A stretch of DNA of 26,824 bases from Coemansia sp. RSA 1804 (Eukaryota; Kickxellomycota; Kickxellomycetes; Kickxellales; Kickxellaceae): assembly GCA_027578815.1 (NCBI GenBank), contig JANBTH010000205.1, positions 1 to 26,824 on the forward strand, read 5' to 3'. Position numbers and translations under genes: made by a program. Of the stretch, positions 1 to 7,348 are shown piece after piece. The stretch's first letter is position 1. Every line of letters starts with the position of its first letter. Below the pieces are notes generated by a model. The model was not told the origin of the DNA. It ran no database searches and worked only from the letters and a program-made list of their open reading frames with translations.

Positions 1-252
1 TCTTTTTTTCCTTCTATTGCCATGGATATACTTTTTATGCACTTGTTTTCTTACTGCCCGCTCTAATTATCCTCTCTCTTTTCCATCATATTATATTCCA
101 CCTTGTAGTTTTCTCTTTCTTTTCTCTTTCTCTTTTCTTCTTTTGTGCTGCTCTATTAAAGAAAGTTGTAGTAAAAAATAGCCATCTGCCCAGTTTAGCC
201 AGCAAACAGCAAACAAAACCAGTCTTTTCTCTTTTTTTTTTTTCCTCTTGCC
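1..252 (+). promoter_or_regulatory. 5' flank of the first DGAT2-like gene
   Basis: This AT-rich stretch immediately precedes the first acyltransferase start. It contains long pyrimidine runs around 106-140 and a T-rich run at about 227-244 that ends a few bases before the ATG. Such CT tracts are common in fungal promoters and 5' leaders. No clear TATA box or regulator site could be assigned. Confidence 0.35.
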
Positions 253-1440
253 ATGACGGCCATAACACAGGAGCCTTCCCAATCCGAAGAGCCCCAGACT
301 CCGGCCGATGCAAGGGAGGAGGTCCCTGCCACCGGCGATGCAGCACTGATGTCCAAGACGGAAAAGACCCTGCATCAGCAGCCAACAACAGACAAAACCG
401 CAGCTAGCAAGGTCAATGACAATACCAATGACGATGAGGATGACGCTCTAACGTTCGACGCAGACAAGCAGGTGCTCCGACTATCGCAACACACCAGCCG
501 CACATACCGGGCGTTCCAGACACTGCTGGCAACGGTGTTTGCCACGCTGATCATCATTCTCCCACTGGCACTATTGCTCGGATTCGTGTACATCTGGTGG
601 CTACGTATCCCAATATGCGCGTACATGGCGTTTTGTTTCGCGGACCCTGCAATCGACAACGGGATTGGACGGCAGGTGGAGCGGGTGCGCAGACTGTGGG
701 TGTGGAAGCACATCAACGCGTACTTCCGTGTGCGGATGGTGGTGGAGCAGAAGCTGGATCCCGCGCACAACTACGTGTTCGGCGTGTCGCCACACGGGAT
801 TCTCTGCTTCACGGGCCAGATCCTTATGGCGTCCCAGCATAGCGGTATCGACGACGCGCTGGAGGGCATTACGTTCCACACGGCTGCGCTGCACCATGTG
901 ATGAAGGTCCCGCTGTTCCGCGAGTACCTGCTTGCAATCGGCGTGATCTCGTCGTCACGCAACAGCATTCGTCGGTGCCTGGCGCGCGGCAACGGCCACA
1001 GCGTGGGGATCATTATCGGCGGAGCCAAGGAGAGTCTGTACACCAACCGGGGCAGTCGGAAGCTGATACTCAAGAACCGCAAGGGGTTTGTGCGGGAGGC
1101 CATCATGGCGGGCGCCCCGCTTGTTCCCGTGTTTGTGTTTGGCGAAAACGATATCTTCCAGCAGTTGGACCACCCGCTGCTCCGGCGCGTGCAGCGCTGG
1201 TTGCAGCATAGAATGAAGTTCGCTATCCCCGTCTTTTATGGCCGGTTTGGCTTCTTCGTGCCCCGTCGCACGTCCCCGACTGTCATCTTTGGCCGCCCGA
1301 TCTTTGTCCAAAAGTCAGAGTCGCCGTCGTTTGACGAGATCAACAAGGCCCACGCCGCCTACTTGGCCGAGCTCCATCGCATCTACAACAAGTACAGGCC
1401 TGTCTACGATCCCGAGGGCGATGACCTGACCATCATCTAG
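253..1440 (+). CDS. DGAT2-family acyltransferase (SPHG variant)
   Basis: A 395-residue intronless ORF of the DGAT2 (diacylglycerol/monoacylglycerol O-acyltransferase) family, which transfers acyl-CoA to diacylglycerol in the ER and lipid-droplet membrane. The N-terminal 75 residues are polar and probably disordered. A hydrophobic hairpin spans about 88-130 (LLATVFATLIIILPLALLLG, then an IWWLRIPICAYMAFCFA segment). Family blocks follow: NYVFGVSPHG at 173-182, GGAKES at 256-261, NRKGFVREA at 275-283, GAPLVPVFVFGEND at 287-300 and the VIFGRPI block near 344-350. The usual HPHG active-site motif reads SPHG here and the YFP motif reads YFR (158-160). The second histidine (H181) is kept. Length fits the family (350-420). 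The ATG at 253 is the first in frame and follows a CT-rich leader. A paralogue with HPHG lies at 17305-18504 on the other strand. Substrate preference (diacyl- versus monoacylglycerol) cannot be told. Confidence 0.9.
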   Translation: MTAITQEPSQSEEPQTPADAREEVPATGDAALMSKTEKTLHQQPTTDKTAASKVNDNTNDDEDDALTFDADKQVLRLSQHTSRTYRAFQTLLATVFATLIIILPLALLLGFVYIWWLRIPICAYMAFCFADPAIDNGIGRQVERVRRLWVWKHINAYFRVRMVVEQKLDPAHNYVFGVSPHGILCFTGQILMASQHSGIDDALEGITFHTAALHHVMKVPLFREYLLAIGVISSSRNSIRRCLARGNGHSVGIIIGGAKESLYTNRGSRKLILKNRKGFVREAIMAGAPLVPVFVFGENDIFQQLDHPLLRRVQRWLQHRMKFAIPVFYGRFGFFVPRRTSPTVIFGRPIFVQKSESPSFDEINKAHAAYLAELHRIYNKYRPVYDPEGDDLTII

Positions 1441-1661
1441 ACAAGCTTCTTTTCTTAAGCCGTCTTTCTTCTTCTTTGTTCGTATTATTATTATCTTGCA
1501 TTTCTTACCGTGTGTCCTCATTTCACTATGCAGCGGTGTTCTGGGTTTCTGTGAGTGAATGCGCTGTGGCTTTTGCATTCAATTCCATCTGACTTCTTTC
1601 TTTCGCTTTCATTCTGCTTTACTCTATTACACCACATTATACCGTCCACTTTTCCTTGATT

Positions 1662-2027
1662 ATGACAATGCATCGTGCGCTTGGGCTCTACTGCTGCGCG
1701 AGGCACAGTGTGCAGAAGAGCCCCTGCGCCAGCCGCACATTCGGTGCAGCCGTAGCATTACTGCGCGCCAGCAACAACAACAACAACAACAACAATAGCA
1801 GCCGTAACGGCAAATACCCCGGACCCCTGGCCGACAGTAGCACCGCCAGCACCAGGCGGACGCCGGGTTTCTTCGTGGTCGTTCGCATCGACACCAACGG
1901 CGTCGAGCATCCGATGAACGAGCGTTATATCTCCAGAGAAGACGCACAGTGTGTGGCTGACAAGTACGAGCGTTTGGGCCACAAGAACGGGTACTTTGTT
2001 CGGTATTCGCCCGCCAAAGACCATTAG
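1662..2027 (+). CDS. small hypothetical protein with poly-Asn tract
   Basis: A 121-residue ORF starting at ATG 1662 (A at -3); a second in-frame ATG lies at 1668. The first 30 residues are rich in Arg, Ala, Ser and Cys and poor in acids, resembling a mitochondrial presequence. Next comes a run of eight Asn encoded by an AAC/CAA microsatellite and a Ser/Thr/Pro-rich linker. The C-terminal ~53 residues, beginning GFFVVVRIDTNGVEH, look like a small compact domain with alternating hydrophobics and a helix (ISREDAQCVADKYERLG). I do not recognise a family. The stop lies 30 bp from the stop of the convergent vezatin-like gene, a tight tail-to-tail arrangement. The protein-like, non-repetitive C-terminal half favours a real gene. 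Confidence 0.55.
   Translation: MTMHRALGLYCCARHSVQKSPCASRTFGAAVALLRASNNNNNNNNSSRNGKYPGPLADSSTASTRRTPGFFVVVRIDTNGVEHPMNERYISREDAQCVADKYERLGHKNGYFVRYSPAKDH
1771..1795 (+). repeat. (CAA)n microsatellite
   Basis: About eight tandem CAA/AAC units lie inside the small ORF and encode its poly-Asn tract. Trinucleotide periodicity keeps the frame, so length changes would alter only the homopolymer. Confidence 0.85.
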
Positions 2028-2057
2028 AGGTTTATCCGTGATCCCCACTCCAGGCGT

Positions 2058-4004
2058 TCATTCTGCTTGGTGCTTTTCTCCTCCCCGGGTGCTGATGGCT
2101 GTCCTCAGCTCACTCATCATCGAGTGCACTTCGCCCACCCGCCGCCTCTGGTGCTCCTCGTTCTCTCTCTTCTGTCTCTGCAGACGGATGCGTTCGCTGC
2201 GATCGACCGCGGGACCCTGTTGGCCGCGACGCATCGGTGGCGACGGATCGTGCGCAGGGTCTGACTCGAATACCAGGCCGCTGGTGTCCATGCTGTCGGC
2301 GTCCAACGGAGAGCACCCGAACACCCAGGCATCGTCCTCGTGGTCTGCCTGCGCGTCATCGGCGTGCCATGAACCATCGCCTTGGTCGTTGCCAAACGCT
2401 GCTATTGTTGCTGCTGGGGCGCCACCAGCCTCTTTGCCAGCAAAGACCAGCGTCGTCATCGTCTCCTGGTAGAGCGCACCCAGCGCATCGATGTCCTTCT
2501 TGAGCGATGCAAACACCCGCGCCACGTTGTCGAACGACTCCCCGGCGTCCGGTAGTTCGACGGCGTCTCTGCACACAACCAGTTTTGCGCCCATCGTGGT
2601 GGTTGCGTCGGCCATGCTGGCCAGACAGCGCACAACCGGCTGGCTGGTCGCTGCTTCCGCTGTCGCTGATGCTACTGATTCCCAGCGCCGTGCGGTGTAC
2701 TGTGCCTCCCTTGCTGCTGTGATCCGAGCAGTTGCCTCTGCCGCCGCCACCAGCACCCGGTCGACTTCAGTGCATATGGCGCCGACGCTTGCGAGAAACA
2801 CATCTCGATCCACCGCCGCCACAACACCACCATCATTCCCCTCACTGGATATCATCATGCACACGGGCTCCAGTGCCACGAGTATCGTCTCGAGCCACAG
2901 CTTGCGGGCGGCAAAGTGCAGGCCAAACAGCCGCTGCATCTGATCCACCGGACTACTGTCCCTATTATCACCATTGTTATCGTCGTCGCGCATGTTGTTG
3001 GATTGATCCAGCGCCGCAGCCTCCTCATTCCTGAACGCCATGACCGTGGTGCGGTTGCAGAGCTGGAGCATCGATTCGTCGGCTTGGGACTCAGCAGTTG
3101 ACGCGACAGTGTCCAGAGCGACGAGAATGGGCCGGGTGCTGCCAGCGAGCGCATCGATGGTGGTTTTGTGGAGATGACTGCCAGCCCACCGCATCCCATG
3201 GCCTGCACGGGAAGAAATTCCGGATCCGGCGGTGGCGGCAGTGTGCTGTGGAATACGGAGTCCCCGCGTCACAAACACGATCTCCTGGACAAACCGTACC
3301 GCACTCTGCACCGATACGTCTAGGCGCCGCGCACCTACAGACAGCTCCCGGATCCCATCCACTAACCGTCGGGCGGCGTGTGCAGTTTCCCTGACCCTTC
3401 TGCATGTCCTCGCGACTCTAACTCTAACAAGCGTTGCCGCTATCGTTGCTGCTGTTCCGGCTATCAGAATTACTCGTCCCAGCAGCGGGTGTCTGTCTGC
3501 AACAAACAGGCGGCTCCCAACCGCAACCAGAAGTGCAAGCGCAGCACATATTCCGCATCCGCTGGTCCAGCTCCATAGGCCACTCATACCGTCATAGTCT
3601 CCGCTATAATCACCGTTGTACGGACAAATGCGCTTTGGCGTGTACCGCTCATCAAGATGTCCCGAGCACGCCAGCGTCCCGGCAATACGGTTCCACGCAC
3701 CTGCAGTTATTCCCACTATCACGCGTTGTTCGCTGGACGGATGGCGAAGCAGTCCTACAGCAATCTGATATGCTACCAGACGGACGGACGATCCGATCCT
3801 GCTGTTGCTGAGTATCCGCCAAGAAGCCACGCATCCTCCTCCCCTTCTTGACGCCACTGCCGTTTCGGCATCGTTCTCGGCTGTGCTGCCAGAGAACCGG
3901 TGCCCTTCGTACGGATCCTTTTCTGCCACTGGTTCCTCCGCCGCTTCTATTTCATGCAAATACTGCGCGAGCGGCGAGTCCTCGTATGCAACAGGCTCGG
4001 CCAT
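2058..4004 (-). CDS. vezatin/Inp2-like myosin-binding-domain membrane protein
   Basis: A 648-residue ORF from the ATG at 4004; the frame extends upstream only to a GTG, so 4004 is preferred. Two adjacent hydrophobic segments at about 148-168 (GICAALALLVAVGSRLF) and 173-193 (PLLGRVILIAGTAATIAA) form a probable membrane hairpin. They are followed by a basic/helical stretch and the segment RRLDVSVQSAVRFVQEI at 226-242, then FVTRGLRI. This TM-hairpin plus LD..IQ.A...IQE...V.RG pattern matches what I know of the vezatin/Inp2 myosin-binding domain (Pfam Vezatin). In yeast, Inp2 is a peroxisomal receptor for the class V myosin Myo2; animal vezatin is a junction and dynein/myosin adaptor. The rest is helical, with an acidic stretch at roughly 560-600 and an Arg/Gln/Glu-rich helix near the C-terminus. 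Assignment rests on motif memory only. A role in organelle transport is inference. Confidence 0.6.
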   Translation of the reverse strand: MAEPVAYEDSPLAQYLHEIEAAEEPVAEKDPYEGHRFSGSTAENDAETAVASRRGGGCVASWRILSNSRIGSSVRLVAYQIAVGLLRHPSSEQRVIVGITAGAWNRIAGTLACSGHLDERYTPKRICPYNGDYSGDYDGMSGLWSWTSGCGICAALALLVAVGSRLFVADRHPLLGRVILIAGTAATIAATLVRVRVARTCRRVRETAHAARRLVDGIRELSVGARRLDVSVQSAVRFVQEIVFVTRGLRIPQHTAATAGSGISSRAGHGMRWAGSHLHKTTIDALAGSTRPILVALDTVASTAESQADESMLQLCNRTTVMAFRNEEAAALDQSNNMRDDDNNGDNRDSSPVDQMQRLFGLHFAARKLWLETILVALEPVCMMISSEGNDGGVVAAVDRDVFLASVGAICTEVDRVLVAAAEATARITAAREAQYTARRWESVASATAEAATSQPVVRCLASMADATTTMGAKLVVCRDAVELPDAGESFDNVARVFASLKKDIDALGALYQETMTTLVFAGKEAGGAPAATIAAFGNDQGDGSWHADDAQADHEDDAWVFGCSPLDADSMDTSGLVFESDPAHDPSPPMRRGQQGPAVDRSERIRLQRQKRENEEHQRRRVGEVHSMMSELRTAISTRGGEKHQAE

Positions 4005-4209
4005 CCCTCCTTTGTTTCTTTTAATAATAGAGTACACAATGTAAGAAAAAAAGTTGAAATCTATGTCTAAAAAAACAAATATGCTAGATTTTGGACACTT
4101 GTGACCATATATGCTTTGGATCCGAGGGAGAGAGGGTTTTGGGTTTTTTAATGCACCCTTCTTTGTTTATCCGTCCTCCTTGCTTCAATAAACCTATTTT
4201 CTTTCTTTT

Positions 4210-5937
4210 TCAGTAAATGTCTCCATAGTGCACGTATGTGTCATAGATCTCAGACTCGCCATTGAGGAGATACTTATAATCACTTCTGTCAACATAATTT
4301 TTATATGCCTCTTCTAAGGACATTGGCATATCAACTCTTTGTTGAATCATCAGCTGAAGCTCCGCAGGAAGACTATTCAGTGGTGGAACAGAAAATGCAG
4401 TCTCAGCCCACCATTCCTGCCGCTGTGGTGCAACAATTGACGTCGATGGGATGCGTACGCCGGGGTGAACAAAATGGAAATACAGCTTCCTCACATGTCC
4501 GCATCGGGACGGGTCTGCCAGCTCCACTGCCAGCTCAAGATGTTGGTACGAGTTTGGAAAACACACAATACGTCCGCTTTTAATGCCAGTGGTCCCAACT
4601 GGCTGGGAGTATCCATATCCTTTTCCAATATCGTTATCCACCCCGTACGCGTATTCGAAAACCGTTTTTTCCAATATATCATTAATCATATCATGCTCTC
4701 CATACGTGCCAACTGGATCGCGAAACTGAATATCCGAAATCTCTGCGTTTTCCACATCATAGTACCATATTGCTGTGGCTACTATTTTGTCGTTGAGAAC
4801 ACCTGAGCTTTGCCAGGCAGTGCGGATCCTCTTGGGGCCCTTTTTGGGGCTCTCAGGTGTCAAATAAGTGGTATCCATCTCAACAACAACCTGTAACTCT
4901 TCTCCACGCAAACTGTATGTCGGTGGCAGCGGCAGTGGTCGGTCTGGTTTGGTAAAGATTTTAGGCACCGGCTCGGTGTACACAATTCCTTGTCCCCAAG
5001 CATTCCAGGCATCATCGTCAACCAGATCAGAGACGCCCCAGGTATCATCATTCGGGTGCGGAGCGGTGAATTTTACACAGAGGTCGTTGTCAACTATTAC
5101 TCGAAGACCAGTGGGATGCAACAGATCGGCCAGCACTTGTTCTGCTAGCGGAATTATGGCTTCAAGCGCTTTGGATAGCGTTTTGTAGAAAGCAGCATGC
5201 TTCGTTGGATGCAGGTTGTTTATATATGACTTTATGACCACCGATCCATCCATATCCACTCGGATATCCGTTGGTAGCCAGCAAAAGGCATACGTGTAGT
5301 AGTTGGGGCTGTAGTCTTTGTAAATGTCTTTTTCTTTATCCGCCGCGATTCCATTGTTGAGCCCAGCTACAATATCAGCCCACGCCTTAAATGATCCTGG
5401 TCTGTCACCAAGGGTCTCGATATTAAGCGCCTGTTCTGGGGATTCAATTGGACTTGGGAGAACATGAGTTAGCTCGTAGTCAAGCGGATAAAGCAGGGGG
5501 TCAATGAGCCGCAATACGCGGCCGCCTTCTTCACAATCCACAAGTCTTTTATAATGGTCAGCCTCCAAGACAACCGCATACTGCTTGAGCTCCAGTGTCA
5601 GGCTGTCGTCGGCAGGAATATCTTTACACCAGACCATGTCAGCTCCTCCTAGCACCATGTTTTGTGGGGTACTTTCCTGAAGGACCTTGTAATACTCGAG
5701 CTCATTGAAAATGTAATCCATGTCGCCTGCTGTGGTATTAAACTTCTCAGCACTCGTTTCCGACCAGCTCTGGTGCTTCTCCTTGCTGCCAAGATGCTTG
5801 GCCCAGTCTGGGTCTTTGCGGATCTCTGCGCTGGCATTGATAATACGCTTTTCGACACGCGTTTTAAAAGGTGCTCTAAATGACCTTGACAGCGGCTCAG
5901 GTCCGTACTTTTCCAAAAGCAACTTTGATAGCGACAT
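4210..5937 (-). CDS. DUF4246-family protein, divergent at WHVEG motif
   Basis: A 575-residue ORF from ATG 5937 (the frame continues upstream to a TTG, which I reject). It shows the layout of the fungal DUF4246 family: an N-terminal helical part (LSKLLLEKYGPEP), the block VLRLIDPLLYPLDYELTHVL at 141-160, WLPTDIRVD near 220, LTPESPKKGPKRIRTAWQSS at 359-378, VATAIWYYDVENAEISDIQF at 386-405, SGRIVCFPNSYQH at 454-466, and LADPSRCGHVRKLYFHFVHP at 473-492 followed by I-ST-IVAPQ. Family members, as I recall them, read GGSWHVEG at the first block and FPN..QH at the second, resembling the HxE/D...H ligands of Fe(II)/2-oxoglutarate dioxygenases. Here the first reads WQSSG (375-379), so two likely metal ligands are missing while H466 remains. 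Biochemical function is not established. The gene is codirectional with its upstream and downstream neighbours. Confidence 0.85.
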   Translation of the reverse strand: MSLSKLLLEKYGPEPLSRSFRAPFKTRVEKRIINASAEIRKDPDWAKHLGSKEKHQSWSETSAEKFNTTAGDMDYIFNELEYYKVLQESTPQNMVLGGADMVWCKDIPADDSLTLELKQYAVVLEADHYKRLVDCEEGGRVLRLIDPLLYPLDYELTHVLPSPIESPEQALNIETLGDRPGSFKAWADIVAGLNNGIAADKEKDIYKDYSPNYYTYAFCWLPTDIRVDMDGSVVIKSYINNLHPTKHAAFYKTLSKALEAIIPLAEQVLADLLHPTGLRVIVDNDLCVKFTAPHPNDDTWGVSDLVDDDAWNAWGQGIVYTEPVPKIFTKPDRPLPLPPTYSLRGEELQVVVEMDTTYLTPESPKKGPKRIRTAWQSSGVLNDKIVATAIWYYDVENAEISDIQFRDPVGTYGEHDMINDILEKTVFEYAYGVDNDIGKGYGYSQPVGTTGIKSGRIVCFPNSYQHLELAVELADPSRCGHVRKLYFHFVHPGVRIPSTSIVAPQRQEWWAETAFSVPPLNSLPAELQLMIQQRVDMPMSLEEAYKNYVDRSDYKYLLNGESEIYDTYVHYGDIY

Positions 5938-6269
5938 TGAATATATTGGCAAAAATAGTACGTAGAGGGCGTTCAACTAAAAAGAAAGAGAAAACGATTA
6001 ATGAAACCTGCTGTGACTAGTTGGAGAAAAGATGAGAAAAAGATAAAAACAAAAAACAAAGGACCAAGAATCTGCCATTTATGTATCTGGGATGAGGATG
6101 ATCTCTTTATTCCGCAGCAACTAAAGAAATAGGAATGCTTTTTCTAGAGAAAACGATTTGCATATTTTCGAATCTCATAGAGAAGACATGTGCTGACGAT
6201 GGTTGCTAAAGGATAAAAGATTAATTACGGATTGTATGACAAGTAGGGTGGTGTTGGAACAACAGCCGT
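5938..6269. other. intergenic spacer
   Basis: AT-rich spacer between the DUF4246 start and the stop of the small orphan ORF. It contains A-rich runs around 5980-6060. I see no RNA gene or coding segment. Confidence 0.4.
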
Positions 6270-6857
6270 CTATTCTGTTTGGGGTGTATAGAGAGGCTGG
6301 AGAGCGAGGAATGATGGTGGAGGGGTGGGAAATGCGTCGTACAGCTCCTGGATTGTCATTACGCTTGAGCAGAATATGGTATCATCCTCTAGTGGCAGCA
6401 GTGTTATTGACTTCTGGTATATGGGGCTGTTGTCTTCGTCGTCTGTCACAGGAAGATATCCGTTATCCAGATCATCCAAAATAGCATCAATTTCCCTGGC
6501 AAAATCTTCTTTGCTCATTGCCCGATCAACGGCCTGCTCAATGGTAATGCACTTTCCTTTTCTTCCCACGTTCTGGTGTGCTGGATCCGCTTCCACGGTA
6601 TGCGGAGAATTAACAAAGCATCCTGGGTGCCGGGAATGCTCTTCTGTCTGGTGGTAGTTTATTTGCTGTTCGCCAGCCATAGTAACAATGTGTGTTGATA
6701 CTATGTGAATCCAATAGCACCACGAAAGCAGCCTTGGAAAAAACAGAGACATCAAAAGCAGAGCATATGGATACAGCACTACCAGCTCTGCAGCTGCAAA
6801 TGTTGAGTAGACAACAAGATATAAAGAGGTTACATGTAAGTCAAGAGTAATAAACAT
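6270..6857 (-). CDS. hypothetical small protein, start uncertain
   Basis: An ORF of 195 residues from ATG 6857, or 136 residues from the internal ATG at 6680, which has the better context (A at -3, G at +4). The first 59 residues are strongly hydrophobic (for example LYLVVYSTFAAAELVVLYPY) and could be one or two membrane segments, or merely translated AT-rich leader. From 6680 the protein is soluble and acidic, with a helical block around TIEQAVDRAMSKEDFAREID and an acidic segment (DDLDNGYLPVTDDEDNS), ending Pro/Leu-rich. I do not recognise a family. Its codon use is less GC-rich than in neighbouring genes. It could be a fast-evolving lineage-specific gene. A 5'-leader intron is possible because a TTTGCAG acceptor-like site occurs within the N-terminal part. 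Confidence 0.4.
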   Translation of the reverse strand: MFITLDLHVTSLYLVVYSTFAAAELVVLYPYALLLMSLFFPRLLSWCYWIHIVSTHIVTMAGEQQINYHQTEEHSRHPGCFVNSPHTVEADPAHQNVGRKGKCITIEQAVDRAMSKEDFAREIDAILDDLDNGYLPVTDDEDNSPIYQKSITLLPLEDDTIFCSSVMTIQELYDAFPTPPPSFLALQPLYTPQTE

Positions 6858-7348
6858 TGTGGAAAGAAGGGTTAGTGTTGCTACTTGTTTATTCTTTGTG
6901 GTGGCAAGTAGAAGAAATGGATATATGCTAGCTAGAATGTGGTAGGAGCTTATATGCCTATTTATATGTGTTTGGGATGTCCACTACCAACACTGCATAT
7001 ACCTCTTTTTTCTACATGTAAAGAACAAAATGAAAAGCTCCTCCTTAAATGCACAGTCACATGTGCTGGCTGGTACTTGTTCTCTCTCTAATATTTGGAT
7101 TGTAATCGCTACTCGGTATCTGCTGGCCTTTGTTCGTTCAATTTAGCGGATCATTTCAAAACCTGAAACCCCCAGGACCCCTCCACTCTCACATTGTCAT
7201 ACACACAATACAAGAGGAATGCCGGTGCTTGTGGTTGCATATCCCACTTCACAATGGGCAGGCTGTTTGTGGATCCGCTGAAAAGGAGAAATAGAAGAAG
7301 TATTTTTAAAAACAATAAAGCAGAGAAAGAAAGAACCACCCTTGTGAT
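6858..7348. other. intergenic spacer downstream of RRB1
   Basis: This region holds the 3' flank of RRB1 and the 5' flank of the small orphan gene. It is AT-rich, with a T-rich run near 6999-7010 and an AATAAA at 7313-7318. The short minus-strand frame here (7151-7339) starts at GTG and looks like untranslated sequence. Confidence 0.4.

Noticed and set aside
5938..5976. Upstream extension of the DUF4246 frame
   Set aside because: It begins on TTG, not ATG; the ATG at 5937 gives the normal start of the family.
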